Shown piece by piece: positions 17,060 to 26,026 of a DNA stretch of 64,000 bases. The position numbers and the translations under genes are program-made. The first letter of the stretch is position 1; the number at the start of each line of letters is the position of its first letter. The notes beneath the pieces were generated by a model. It was given only the letters and a program-made list of their open reading frames with translations. It did no database searches and was not told where the DNA came from. This stretch comes from Chryseobacterium jejuense (GTDB lineage: Bacteria; Bacteroidota; Bacteroidia; Flavobacteriales; Weeksellaceae): the NCBI RefSeq assembly GCF_017877355.1, contig NZ_JAGIPR010000010.1, forward strand, positions 99,632 to 163,631. Reading direction: 5' to 3'.

Positions 17060-17446
17060 AATTTTAAATTTTAAAAGGCTTATAATTATTTATTTCGTTT
17101 AAATTATTTTCGAAATCAATAGACCGAATCAATAATTATGCAAAAATATACTTTTTGCAGAAAAACTATCCACTTTTAACAAAGTTTAATATTAAAATAT
17201 GCTTAAAATCATGTCTAATATTCCGATATACTTTGCCTTACCGTGAATAAGGGTTCTTCCATAATCCAAACGTTTAAAAACTAAGATAAAATTACAAAGT
17301 ATAAATCATAAAATAAAATCTGAAGATTAAAATATTTTAATTTTTTAGATTTTTAAACGAAACTGGATATACCTATTGAAAATAAATAGTCATTTACTGT
17401 AGAAAAATGAATAAATTCAAACTTTGATTTTAACCCTATAGTTTTA
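17060..17446. other. Divergent intergenic region, can / AraC regulator
   Basis: 387 AT-rich bases between two divergent genes. Both upstream regions are here. The clearest element is a minus-strand TATTTTTG box at 17141-17148. For the plus-strand gene only an imperfect AAACTTTG at about 17417 is seen. No gene or strong hairpin was found. Confidence 0.5.
17141..17148 (-). promoter_or_regulatory. -7 box upstream of can
   Basis: TATTTTTG on the minus strand matches TAnnTTTG and lies about 80 bases before the start codon at 17059, giving a longer leader than most genes here. Confidence 0.4.
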
Positions 17447-18547
17447 ATGGCAGATTTTGATCTGGAAATATTGTATTGGGCAGGGATTTTTATCGCCTGT
17501 TTTTCATCTTTACTCATTTTGGGAAAGAAGAAAAAGAAGACACAGGATTTTCTTTTGGCCATCTGGTTTTTGATAATCGGTGTTCATCTTGTTTTTTTCA
17601 TATTATTACGTTCAGAAAGTTATTTAAAATACCCCTACCTCCTCGGATACGAACTGCTTTTGCCCTTTATGCATGGGCCTATGCTGTATTTGTATATTTT
17701 ATCTGTAACGGGCAGGAATCCAGGTAAAAAGGCGTGGCTATTGAATTGGGTTCCTGTTCTGATAATTTATCTGATTTTGCTTCAATTCTTGATGCTGTCT
17801 CCTGATGATAGAATGAAGGTTTATCAGAATAAAGGAAAAGGATATGAAGGATTGAGCGATGCTATTAAAGTTTTAATGAATTTTTCTGGAGTAGTTTATG
17901 TCAGCTTAAGCCTTCTTGCAGTAAGGAAATATAAGAAACTAATTTCCAATCAATATTCCAATACCGAAAAAATTAACCTGAATTGGTCATACTACCTTAT
18001 TACGGGAATTGCGCTGATATGGATGGCCGTTATCATAAGAAATGATATTCTTATTTTTTCAATGGTGGTTCTGTTTATTCTGGTAGCGGCTTATTTTGGA
18101 ATCAGCCGTGTTGGTATTTTGGATTTACCTGCTGCTGAAAGATCCGATGAAAAAGAGTTGGTAAAGTATAAAAAAAACTCTCCTGGAGATACCATTATAC
18201 AGAATGTTTATGAAAAACTGATAGCGCAAATGGCGCAAGAAAAACTGTATAAAGATCCTGACCTTAACCTTAATTATGTGGCGCAATTGCTGGATGTTCA
18301 CCCCAATATATTATCCCAGGTAATTAATTCAGTGGAGAACAAAAACTTTTATGACTATATCAACCGTCACCGAATTGAGGAATTTAAAAGAATAGCATGC
18401 CTTCCTGAAAATCAAAAATACACGATTTTGTCACTAGCCTTTGAAAGTGGTTTCAACTCAAAGACATCTTTTAACCGAAATTTTAAGAAATACATGAATT
18501 GTTCTCCCAGAGAGTTTCTAAAAAGCCAAAATCTCACTCTGGAATAG
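17447..18547 (+). CDS. Membrane-bound AraC-family transcriptional regulator
   Basis: 366 residues. The first 220 or so carry about seven membrane helices (for example LEILYWAGIFIACFSSLLIL, VPVLIIYLILLQFLML). The last 110 are an AraC/XylS double helix-turn-helix (DPDLNLNYVAQLLDVHPNIL, then LSLAFESGFNSKTSFNRNFK and the NCSPREF end). This one-component sensor layout is common in Bacteroidetes. Target genes and signal are unknown. The next gene follows after about 100 bases in the same direction with its own promoter-like box. Confidence 0.88.
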   Translation: MADFDLEILYWAGIFIACFSSLLILGKKKKKTQDFLLAIWFLIIGVHLVFFILLRSESYLKYPYLLGYELLLPFMHGPMLYLYILSVTGRNPGKKAWLLNWVPVLIIYLILLQFLMLSPDDRMKVYQNKGKGYEGLSDAIKVLMNFSGVVYVSLSLLAVRKYKKLISNQYSNTEKINLNWSYYLITGIALIWMAVIIRNDILIFSMVVLFILVAAYFGISRVGILDLPAAERSDEKELVKYKKNSPGDTIIQNVYEKLIAQMAQEKLYKDPDLNLNYVAQLLDVHPNILSQVINSVENKNFYDYINRHRIEEFKRIACLPENQKYTILSLAFESGFNSKTSFNRNFKKYMNCSPREFLKSQNLTLE

Positions 18548-18641
18548 TAAGTATCACATAATGAGTGATGTAATATAGGTTTCATCTTTCATTTTGGAAC
18601 AATTGAACCTTTATTTATGTCCAATTTTGCAGAAAAAATCA

Positions 18642-19256
18642 ATGGTCATGAGGAAACTCTTATTTATTATCATCTGTATTTTAGCATTGCTGATTGGTGC
18701 CTATCCTTTAATTTATGCTTTTGTTGAACCTAAAAATACTTTTCTGGGATCCAAATCTCTGGAAATTCTCCAAAGCCAAATCTGGAAATTTGCATTTTTT
18801 GCCCATATTATTTTTGGAGGAATCTCTCTTTTCATTGGCTGGCGTCAGTTTGGCAGCAAGTTTCGAAATAAGCATCTGCACCTTCACAGGATAATTGGGA
18901 AATCCTATGTTGTCTCTGTATTGATAAGTTCTGTTTCTGGGATCTATATGGGAATATATGCCAATGGAGGAATGATATCCTCTGTCGGATTTATTTTTTT
19001 GGGATTGGTATGGCTCATGACTACGCTTGCAGGAGTTGTTCAGATCCGAAAAGGCAACGTGATGAAACACAGAGAGTGTATGGTTTACAGCTATGCATGT
19101 ACCTTTGCCGCAGTAACATTAAGATTTTGGTATCCTTTGCTGCAAAGTATTACCCATGATCCTCATAACTCCTATCTTGCCGTAGCATGGCTATGCTGGC
19201 TTCCCAATTTGCTGGTAGCCTATTATATTAATAAAAAGAATCTTGAAGCGAATTAA
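18642..19256 (+). CDS. Multipass membrane protein, DUF2306-like
   Basis: 204 residues with about six membrane helices. The chosen start is the ATG at 18642 (or 18648, MRKLLFII). A TTG at 18594 keeps the frame open, but a promoter-like CAATTTTG at 18622-18629 with TTG at 18603-18605 puts the transcript start after it. The core (FAHIIFGGISLFIGWRQFG, HLHLHRIIGKSYVVSVLISS, MKHRECMVYSYACTFAAVTL) carries conserved histidines typical of DUF2306 proteins; whether they bind haem or metal is not known. Its stop overlaps the convergent acetyltransferase by four bases. Function unknown. Confidence 0.7.
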   Translation: MVMRKLLFIIICILALLIGAYPLIYAFVEPKNTFLGSKSLEILQSQIWKFAFFAHIIFGGISLFIGWRQFGSKFRNKHLHLHRIIGKSYVVSVLISSVSGIYMGIYANGGMISSVGFIFLGLVWLMTTLAGVVQIRKGNVMKHRECMVYSYACTFAAVTLRFWYPLLQSITHDPHNSYLAVAWLCWLPNLLVAYYINKKNLEAN

Positions 19257-19810
19257 AATATCTTATTATTGATATATCCTTGGGTGGCATTTTCTGCCGC
19301 ATAAATCTTGCCGGGATTTCCCATAACCATAGAATTTTCAGGAACATCAAAATTTACGTACGCATTGGGTGCAATCAAAACATTGTTGCCTATGCTCACA
19401 TTGCCGACAATAACGGCATTTGGACCTATCCAGACTTCGTTACCAATAACAGGATAGCCTTCATTTTTTCCTCTGTTCTGCTGTCCGATCGTGACGCCCT
19501 GGGCAATATTACAGTTTTTACCGATTTTCGCTTTAGGGTTGATAACAAGTGCGCCCCAATGCCCTAAATACAAACCCTCTCCGATTTGTGTTTCAGGATA
19601 AATCTGGAATCCGTACTTGATCTGGTAATGCCTTAAAACAAATCTCCAGAATAAGCCGGAAACAGATTTTTTCTGATGTTTCTGAGCTTTTCTGAGGATA
19701 TAGAGGTAATGAAGATTAGGATTAATACACTTTTTCCAAATCCCAAAGGTGGAAAGCCATTTACCACTTTCCCTGTAAAAATCTTTCTGTATGGCTGTAT
19801 ACTCTGGCAT
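19253..19810 (-). CDS. Serine acetyltransferase-like hexapeptide-repeat transferase
   Basis: 185 residues with a left-handed beta-helix built from hexapeptide repeats (IGKNCNIAQGVTIGQQNRGK, IGPNAVIVGNVSIGNNVLIA). The serine acetyltransferase-type stretch HWGALVINPKAKIGKNC is present. In a polysaccharide cluster such proteins usually O-acetylate a sugar, like WcaB, rather than serine. Last gene of the minus-strand block; 11 bases after the glycosyltransferase upstream. Cytoplasmic. Confidence 0.85.
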   Translation of the reverse strand: MPEYTAIQKDFYRESGKWLSTFGIWKKCINPNLHYLYILRKAQKHQKKSVSGLFWRFVLRHYQIKYGFQIYPETQIGEGLYLGHWGALVINPKAKIGKNCNIAQGVTIGQQNRGKNEGYPVIGNEVWIGPNAVIVGNVSIGNNVLIAPNAYVNFDVPENSMVMGNPGKIYAAENATQGYINNKIF

Positions 19811-19821
19811 AACGAAATATT

Positions 19822-20973
19822 TTATACATTATCAATGATTTCCTGAAGATGTGCCACTGATTTTTCAAGCACAAACGGAAGATCTGTATGAGCTATTTCC
19901 CTTTCATATTGTTTGGAAAGCTCACTGTTAGTTAAGAACTGTTTCATTCCTTCATAAATTCCGTCCTCAGAATTAGGAGTAATGAGACCTAGTTTTCCAT
20001 CCTGAAGCAGGTCTTTGATTCCCGAAACATCTGTGGAAACTACAGGTTTATTCAGGATAAGAGCCTCTGCAATAATGGTGGGGAATCCTTCATGTCGGGA
20101 TGACATTACATAAAAATCCGATTTTTTAAGATAGGGATAAGGGTTACTTCTGAAGCCAAGCATTTTTACCGTCTCCTGAAGTCCCAATTGATTAAGTTTT
20201 GCCTGGATATTTTCAAAGTCAAATCCATCACCAATAATGATAATCTGGTGTTTCAATCCTTCATCCATTAATTTTTTATGAACATCCAAAAGCCTGTCAT
20301 ATCCTTTTTGAGGGTATACTGTACCTATGGTTACAAAAGTTGGAAGATCATTGGAAAAAGGGTAGTCATTAATTTCCACTTCAGCTTTCTGGAGAGTATC
20401 CTGAGAATCAATGGGGTTAAATATCTTAATAACAGCCTGTTTTTCTTTTTCATTATGAGCCAGCTTCTGCATTTCCTCTTTAAGTTTGTTGGAAATGACC
20501 AGGATTCTGTCAAATTTAAAAAACTGTCTGATTACGTCAGGTGTATATTCTTTCAGATTAAAGATGTCATTCTGGACCCATACAATCTTTTTGGAATCCT
20601 TTTGCGGGCTGGATAATACTTCTTTGTACATCCCATGGATAGCCGCTATTTCTACATCGTATTTTTTATTCTTTAGTATAAATGTATAGAGAAGGGAAGG
20701 GAACATCAGGAACATTTTCTGATACAATACCCTGAATGCCTTTACCGGAATTTCATGAGGTCTGTTGGTGGTAATCATTTCCCCTTTCAAGAGATAATGC
20801 AATTTTACCCAAGACGGAACTTCCTGGATGTACATTCCTGTATAGAGGTTAATCAAAAGGTCAACTTCATATTTATCTTTGGGAAGGTTTTTAAGAAAGT
20901 TGACTAGAACTTTTTCTGCACCACCATGGCGAAGGGAACCGATTCTAATGAGAATTTTCTTTTTTTCAGACAT
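19822..20973 (-). CDS. Glycosyltransferase family 4
   Basis: 383 residues with the GT-B fold. The N-terminal GSLRHGGAEKVLVNFLKNL is the acceptor-domain start. The C-terminal donor domain has IGTVYPQKGYDRLLDVHK and the family motif near SSRHEGFPTIIAEALILNKP. It probably transfers an activated hexose onto the growing surface glycan. It abuts the upstream acyltransferase with no gap. It resembles the gene at 22834, so the two may be old duplicates. Confidence 0.92.
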   Translation of the reverse strand: MSEKKKILIRIGSLRHGGAEKVLVNFLKNLPKDKYEVDLLINLYTGMYIQEVPSWVKLHYLLKGEMITTNRPHEIPVKAFRVLYQKMFLMFPSLLYTFILKNKKYDVEIAAIHGMYKEVLSSPQKDSKKIVWVQNDIFNLKEYTPDVIRQFFKFDRILVISNKLKEEMQKLAHNEKEKQAVIKIFNPIDSQDTLQKAEVEINDYPFSNDLPTFVTIGTVYPQKGYDRLLDVHKKLMDEGLKHQIIIIGDGFDFENIQAKLNQLGLQETVKMLGFRSNPYPYLKKSDFYVMSSRHEGFPTIIAEALILNKPVVSTDVSGIKDLLQDGKLGLITPNSEDGIYEGMKQFLTNSELSKQYEREIAHTDLPFVLEKSVAHLQEIIDNV

Positions 20974-21537
20974 TTATTTTTTTATAGGTTTATAAGTATG
21001 AGGAAGGTGGTCACTTACATAAGCTTCAAGTTTAGGTCTGTCTGCTTCGAGCTCTCTTGGATACATGACATTGTTTTTTAATGCTTTGTCTCCATATTCT
21101 TCAATAGTGCAAATAAATTTTGCAGGAACTCCTGCATAAACCGTTCCGTTCGGCATAGAGGAAGTTAAAATGGAACCTGCTCCCAATACACAGTTATCAC
21201 CTATTTCTGATCCTAGCATGATGATGGTATCTGCGCCAATAAAGCACTGTTTTCCAATTTTTATGCGCCCGAAAGCTCTTACATCCTTATATTTTTCGAA
21301 AAAATGTAAGGCATTATAACCGCCGTCATGATTAATGAATCTAACATTATTAGAAAGTGTTGTTTCGTCACCTATTTCAATTAAAAAAGGTTCTGTCCCT
21401 AATTCGGGAACTTCTACAAAACGAACATTTTTTCCTACCTTTAATCCTTTAGCAATACAAATTTTGAGATAAATTCTCTTGATAAGGTACTGATAAGTGG
21501 TATGAATTTTTAATATGATACGATATATAAATATCAT
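20974..21537 (-). CDS. Hexapeptide-repeat acyltransferase, WbbJ/maltose acetyltransferase-like
   Basis: 187 residues from the ATG at 21535-21537; an upstream TTG at 21564 also keeps the frame. Hexapeptide turns are clear (IGKQCFIGADTIIMLGSEIG, CVLGAGSILTSSMPNGTVYA). GVPAKFICTIEEY is the usual end of the beta-helix, and the conserved catalytic-type His is in the INHDGG stretch. It probably acetylates a sugar of the surface glycan. The next gene in its direction begins at the base after its stop codon. Its start lies across from the divergent KAS III gene. Confidence 0.85.
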   Translation of the reverse strand: MIFIYRIILKIHTTYQYLIKRIYLKICIAKGLKVGKNVRFVEVPELGTEPFLIEIGDETTLSNNVRFINHDGGYNALHFFEKYKDVRAFGRIKIGKQCFIGADTIIMLGSEIGDNCVLGAGSILTSSMPNGTVYAGVPAKFICTIEEYGDKALKNNVMYPRELEADRPKLEAYVSDHLPHTYKPIKK

Positions 21538-21542
21538 TATTC

Positions 21543-21550
21543 TAAATTTG
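21543..21550 (+). promoter_or_regulatory. -7 box of the KAS III/ACP cassette
   Basis: TAAATTTG, matching TAnnTTTG, 28 bases before the ATG at 21579. It lies beside the start of the divergent acyltransferase gene. Confidence 0.5.
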
Positions 21551-21578
21551 TTTTTCTCATACAAAGAAAAGAATTTAT

Positions 21579-22553
21579 ATGATAAGAATTTCTAAAATAG
21601 AATATTATTTGCCTGAATTGGTTCTTACTAATATGGATTTGGAAAAGGAGTTCCCAGAATGGAGTTCCGAAAGAATCCGGGAAAAAGTAGGGATCGTGCA
21701 GCGTCATATTTCTGCAGAAAATGAAACGGTGCTGGATCTGGCTATACAATCATCAGAAAAGGTTTTTGAGAACTATGATAGAAGTAAAATAGACTTTATT
21801 CTTTTCTGTACCCAAAGTCCAGATTATTTCCTTCCAACCACTGCCTGTATTTTACAGGATAAGCTTGGGCTGAAAAAAAATATTGGAGCAACAGATTTCA
21901 ATTTGGGGTGTTCCGGGTTTGTGTATGGATTGGCTTTTGCTAAAGGGTTAATTGCCTCAGGAATTGCTAACAGTATTTTGTTAATTACTGCAGAAACCTA
22001 TACCAAACATATTCATCCAAAAGATAAAGGCAACCGTTGCCTGTTCGGAGATGCCTCCGCTTCGGTAATTATTGAGAAAGATACCCATGTAGGCAATTAT
22101 CAGTTTTGTTTGGGAACTGATGGCAGTGGAGCTGAAAATCTAATTGTAAAAAAAGGAGGTTTCAGGACAGATTTTATAGTAAACCCAAATCATGAATTCG
22201 ATCCTGAGAATCTTTATATGAACGGACCTGAGATTTTTAATTTTACCATAGAAAAGATCCCGGGATTGATTAAAGAAACTATGGATAAAAACGGGCTTAC
22301 CATGGATGATATTGATTATTTCGTTTTTCATCAGGCTAATTCTTTTATGCTGAATTATTTGAGACGAAAAACGAAGATCCCCACCGAAAAATTCTACATT
22401 GATATGGAGACAACGGGAAATACTGTTTCTGCAACCATTCCAATTGCTCTGAAAAATATGCTGGATAAAGGCCTGTTGAAAAGAGGAAATAAGATTTTAT
22501 TGGCTGGTTTTGGAGTAGGGTATTCCTGGGGAGCCACTATAATAGACTTTTAA
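21579..22553 (+). CDS. 3-oxoacyl-ACP synthase III-like enzyme (FabH family)
   Basis: 324 residues, a normal FabH length. The catalytic triad is complete: Cys111 in NLGCSGFVYG, His251 in FVFHQAN, and Asn281 in TGNTVSATIP. FabH enzymes condense an acyl-CoA or acyl thioester with malonyl-ACP, and some relatives instead transfer acyl groups to other acceptors. It is followed 27 bases later by an ACP gene and sits in a polysaccharide locus, facing away from its neighbours. It is therefore unlikely to be the housekeeping FabH. A role in making or handing over an acyl group for glycan decoration is inference. Confidence 0.9.
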   Translation: MIRISKIEYYLPELVLTNMDLEKEFPEWSSERIREKVGIVQRHISAENETVLDLAIQSSEKVFENYDRSKIDFILFCTQSPDYFLPTTACILQDKLGLKKNIGATDFNLGCSGFVYGLAFAKGLIASGIANSILLITAETYTKHIHPKDKGNRCLFGDASASVIIEKDTHVGNYQFCLGTDGSGAENLIVKKGGFRTDFIVNPNHEFDPENLYMNGPEIFNFTIEKIPGLIKETMDKNGLTMDDIDYFVFHQANSFMLNYLRRKTKIPTEKFYIDMETTGNTVSATIPIALKNMLDKGLLKRGNKILLAGFGVGYSWGATIIDF

Positions 22554-22579
22554 TTTTCAAATCACAAAATTTAAAATAT

Positions 22580-22816
22580 ATGAAAACTTCCGTCTTTTTA
22601 GAAAAGCTGCAAGAAGAACTAGAAGAAAAACAAATGCTGAACCGGGATACTAAGCTAAAGGAGCTGGAAAACTATGATTCCATAAGTTTACTCTCCGTCA
22701 TTGCTTTTGTAGATGAAAACTTTAATCAACAGCTTGATCCGGATCAGTTTAAAAATATGGAAACGGTTTCCGATCTGATGAGTATTATTGGGCTGGAAAA
22801 TTTTGAAGATGAGTGA
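22580..22816 (+). CDS. Acyl carrier protein
   Basis: 78 residues, acidic, with the helix-start motif YDSISLL; Ser34 is the expected phosphopantetheine site. The preceding helix (NRDTKLKELENYDS) and the acidic helix ending FEDE are as in ACPs. The DSI form differs from the canonical DSL of fatty-acid ACP, as often seen in specialised carriers. Partner of the KAS III-like enzyme directly upstream. Its stop codon lies inside an inverted repeat (22811-22840) shared with the convergent glycosyltransferase. Confidence 0.85.
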   Translation: MKTSVFLEKLQEELEEKQMLNRDTKLKELENYDSISLLSVIAFVDENFNQQLDPDQFKNMETVSDLMSIIGLENFEDE

Positions 22817-22840
22817 TGATAATTAAATAATCATCATTCA
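22811..22840. terminator. Weak convergent hairpin spanning two stop codons
   Basis: The arms GAGTGATGAT and ATCATCATTC pair with one G-U. The hairpin covers the stop of the ACP gene on the plus strand and the stop of the glycosyltransferase at 22834 on the minus strand. No clear T-run, so it may only separate the two transcripts. Confidence 0.35.
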
Positions 22841-24006
22841 CCTTGTTTTTGTTGATAAAGATTCTCAAGGATCTGCTCAACGGCATTGAATATTTTTTGA
22901 TTATCAAACTGATCTTCGATGGTAAGAAGGTTCTTTCTGATGTTGGAGATTAATTCCGGATCAGAAAGGAACTTTTTCATGGCTTCATACATTTCGTTAA
23001 TTTCATATTTGATGAGATATCCTGTTTCGCGGTCTTTAATCATGATTCCAACATCGCCGGTATCCGTTGCAATAATCGGTTTTTGAAGAATCAATGCTTC
23101 AGCAATTACAAGTGGCCATGCTTCAGATTCGGAAGGAAGAATAAAATAATCTGCCTTTTTAATGTAAGGATATGGATTCATTTTATTGCCACATAAAATA
23201 AATGTATTCTGAACGTTATTGGTATTGATTTGTTCTTTCAGATTTTCCATTTCTTCTCCGTTTCCAAGGATTAAAATGCTGTGATGGAAGCCTTCGTCTA
23301 TCAATCTTTTGTGAGCATCAATAAGTTTGTGATACCCTTTTCTGTGATGAAGTCTGCCTACGGAAACAAAAACGGGTCCCTGAGGGAAGTCTTCTAATTT
23401 TTCTTCTGCCTTTTTCTTAATCTCTTCAATAGGGATAGCGTTGATGACTACACTTTCTGCAGGATATTTTAAATCCGGATAATACAGATGCATCATTTCT
23501 TTGATCCTTTGTGAGCAATAGATCATATGGTCAAACTTTTGAAAGTTGTCTATGATCTCCGGAACTGCAGGCTGTAAGGCAGGTAAATTGATCTCGGAGT
23601 GAAACCAGCCTATTTTTTTTGAATATTTATTGCTGGAATTGTTTACAGAGGAGAATGTAGCATAAGAGGGGGAAATCTCTACATCAAACTTTTTATTTCC
23701 TAAGATACGGTCAGCAATTCTTGGATTTTTTAATATTTGCATCAGTTTTAGCCTTCTGCGGACCAGCTGAAGTTTATTGATGAAAGGATTTTTGGAAAAA
23801 CTCTCTTTGCCTTCAGTAAGGTAGACCTTTTTTACATGGCTCGGGATTTCATTTCGAAGCTCTCCCTGATTCATATTCAGGCATATGGTTAATTCAAATT
23901 TATCAGGATTCAGATTGTTGAGCATGCTTAATACCACTTTTTCCACCCCTCCCATTTCCATAGAGCGGTGCCTGAAAAGAACCTGTATTTTCTTGTTTTC
24001 TGACAT
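22834..24006 (-). CDS. Glycosyltransferase family 4
   Basis: 390 residues from the ATG at 24004-24006, which overlaps the upstream stop as TAATG and so suggests coupled translation. N-terminal FRHRSMEMGGVEKVVLSML and donor-domain SVGRLHHRKGYHKLIDAHKR, then PSESEAWPLVIAEALILQKP, all typical of GT4. It is related to the protein at 19822. The likely role is assembly of the surface glycan repeat in the cytoplasm. Downstream it meets the ACP gene head-on. Confidence 0.9.
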   Translation of the reverse strand: MSENKKIQVLFRHRSMEMGGVEKVVLSMLNNLNPDKFELTICLNMNQGELRNEIPSHVKKVYLTEGKESFSKNPFINKLQLVRRRLKLMQILKNPRIADRILGNKKFDVEISPSYATFSSVNNSSNKYSKKIGWFHSEINLPALQPAVPEIIDNFQKFDHMIYCSQRIKEMMHLYYPDLKYPAESVVINAIPIEEIKKKAEEKLEDFPQGPVFVSVGRLHHRKGYHKLIDAHKRLIDEGFHHSILILGNGEEMENLKEQINTNNVQNTFILCGNKMNPYPYIKKADYFILPSESEAWPLVIAEALILQKPIIATDTGDVGIMIKDRETGYLIKYEINEMYEAMKKFLSDPELISNIRKNLLTIEDQFDNQKIFNAVEQILENLYQQKQGE

Positions 24007-24845
24007 TATCTGAAAAGTTTTTGTAAAGTAATGGCTATATTTTTTTTTATCCTGTACCAAATTCCATGCTGATATTCTAAAAGAGCAAAGATTTCCTGAT
24101 GATTGGTATATTTTTCCGGGATCTTTTTTCCGTTGATGCTGGTAAGATTTCTTCTTTTCATGGTTGCTAAGACGACCTGAGCAAAATAGTCATAAGACTT
24201 ACCCTTATTATTATTCTGGGAAATACCTCCTGCATGGGCTCTGTAAAGATAATTGGTGTCATCTATGAAATAAACATCTCCTTTTTCATACATTTTTAAA
24301 TACAGGTCCTGATCCTCTGCAATTCTTAATTCAGTATTCATTTTTTCTGTCTGTTCATAAACATCCTTTCTGAATGTGACAAAATGATTGATCTGATTGG
24401 GATAATTGAAGAAATAAGGATCACCGTTCTTCACCTGCATTGCGGATTTAAAAGGGGCAATAGGGTGTAGATCTTTATCACATCCCATAAAGCGGGAATA
24501 GGTGAGTACTACTTTCTTGTTGTCTTTAAAAACCTGAATGGCTTTTTCAATAGCTTTGGGAAGTAGGGCATCATCAGGATCTACAAAACCACAAATTTCC
24601 CCGGTAGCCAGGTCTATCAATCTGCTTTTTGTAACGCCTACACCACTGTTCTTTTCATTTTCAAAAAACTTAAATCTTTCATCGCCTGCAATGATGGCTT
24701 TTACCAGCTCTTTTTCATCTTCTGAAGAAGCATCATCCACAATAACGGCTTCCCAATCGGGATGGGTTTGCTTCAGTAGAGAATCGTAGCAATCTCTGAA
24801 TAATGTGGCATTATTGTAATGAGCAATAAGTATGGAAAACTTCAT
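24006..24845 (-). CDS. Glycosyltransferase family 2
   Basis: 279 residues. GT-A start FSILIAHYNNATLFRDCYDS and the nucleotide-sugar site EAVIVDDASSEDE. The DxD-type motif is in CGFVDPDDALLP, and a late AEDQDLYLKM supplies the catalytic-base-like acidic residues. It shares a TAATG junction with the GT4 gene downstream. Inner-face glycan assembly enzyme; donor unknown. Confidence 0.9.
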   Translation of the reverse strand: MKFSILIAHYNNATLFRDCYDSLLKQTHPDWEAVIVDDASSEDEKELVKAIIAGDERFKFFENEKNSGVGVTKSRLIDLATGEICGFVDPDDALLPKAIEKAIQVFKDNKKVVLTYSRFMGCDKDLHPIAPFKSAMQVKNGDPYFFNYPNQINHFVTFRKDVYEQTEKMNTELRIAEDQDLYLKMYEKGDVYFIDDTNYLYRAHAGGISQNNNKGKSYDYFAQVVLATMKRRNLTSINGKKIPEKYTNHQEIFALLEYQHGIWYRIKKNIAITLQKLFR

Positions 24846-25085
24846 ATTGATTTATAAAGAATGTTGACAATTAGCTCCTGTATGGTCATCATGACTAAAG
24901 GACCTGGTATTTTTATCAGTTGTTGCTGACGGATATTTCAGGAAATAAACTGAAAGAAAACTGTTCATTGAAAAATGAAATCGTGATGATAAACTGGCAT
25001 TTTTCATAATTGGGATAGGGTAATGCTTTTTTCACTTGCGTTACACAAATATAATTTGTTTTTATATAAATGAAAAAAAAAACTT

Positions 25086-25093
25086 TATTTTTG
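25086..25093 (+). promoter_or_regulatory. -7 box before the methyltransferase
   Basis: TATTTTTG, matching TAnnTTTG, 20 bases before the GTG at 25114. It makes the GTG a better start than the earlier in-frame TTG at 25036. The region 24846-25085 shows nothing else. Confidence 0.45.
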
Positions 25094-25113
25094 CTTTAAT
25101 TAAAGAAAACACA

Positions 25114-25884
25114 GTGGGTGAAATAACAAGAGTTCTCAAAACATTTATCGGATATCTGAAAAGACCCGATCTTTATCCGGAATTGGGCCGGAAAATTATT
25201 AAAAATACAGTCAACAGAGGTAATGCCTTTAAGGGAAAAGAAAAGACTAATTCCTGGGCAGCCGAAAGGGCAGTCTCACAGAAAGAAGCAGTTTCAAAGC
25301 TTTTTGGGCTTGAAATAGATGCTTTTCGTAAAGATTATCAGGAAATTTTAGCTAATGCAGCTCAGAAAGAAAAGGAATGTCCTGTGAAAATGGGTGGCCC
25401 TGGCGCTTTGGAATTGATTTACTATGCATGTGAGTTTGCGAATGCTCAGCATGTTGTGGAAACAGGAGTTGCCTACGGATGGTCTTCATTGGCTTCCCTT
25501 TTATCATTGGTAAAAAGAAACGGAACGCTATACAGTTCAGATATGCCTTATCTGGCTCAGGATGGAGATCAGTATGTAGGATATGTGGTTCCTGAAAATC
25601 TTAGAGGTAATTGGAAGTTATTCCGCTTTGCAGACAGGGAGTCATTGCCCAAGATCTTTGCTGAAAATGCTGCATTTGATGTTCTTCACTATGATTCTGA
25701 TAAGAGCTATAATGGAAGGACGTGGGCGTATGGGGAGCTTTACAATCATTTGAAAAAAGGAGGTGTTTTCATCAGTGATGATATTGGTGATAATTCTTCA
25801 TATCAGGATTTTTGTGAAAAAAATAATATTGAAACTACCATAGTAGAGTACGAAGGAAAATACATTGGTGTTTTTGTCAAATAA
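25114..25884 (+). CDS. Class I SAM-dependent methyltransferase
   Basis: 256 residues starting at GTG 25114 (V/MGEITRVLKTFIGYLKRPDL). An upstream in-frame TTG at 25036 is open but lies before the promoter box, and the ATG at 25070 is out of frame. The Rossmann fold shows HVVETGVAYGWSSLASLLSL as motif I, and YSSDMPYL and DVLHYDSDKSYN later. It resembles methyltransferases found in O-antigen and capsule loci. First gene of the plus-strand cassette that runs to 34314; the substrate, probably a sugar, is unknown. Confidence 0.85.
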   Translation: MGEITRVLKTFIGYLKRPDLYPELGRKIIKNTVNRGNAFKGKEKTNSWAAERAVSQKEAVSKLFGLEIDAFRKDYQEILANAAQKEKECPVKMGGPGALELIYYACEFANAQHVVETGVAYGWSSLASLLSLVKRNGTLYSSDMPYLAQDGDQYVGYVVPENLRGNWKLFRFADRESLPKIFAENAAFDVLHYDSDKSYNGRTWAYGELYNHLKKGGVFISDDIGDNSSYQDFCEKNNIETTIVEYEGKYIGVFVK

Positions 25885-26026
25885 TTCCAGGCAGGGCTAT
25901 TTTTATTAAAAGATAGAATCCCCTTTTGTTAAATGATTTGATAAGAAATACTATGAATCCTATAGATAAGATTTCTGGATAAAAATGTGTTTATAAATTT
26001 ATGATACAGCTGTTTAGACGGTTTTT

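Noticed and set aside
19253..19810. CysE serine acetyltransferase of cysteine synthesis
   Set aside because: The fold fits, but the location at the end of a glycan operon and the short N-terminal part suggest a sugar acetyltransferase.
25070..25099. ATG at 25070 as the methyltransferase start
   Set aside because: It is out of frame and stops after nine codons; GTG 25114 after the -7 box fits the family start.
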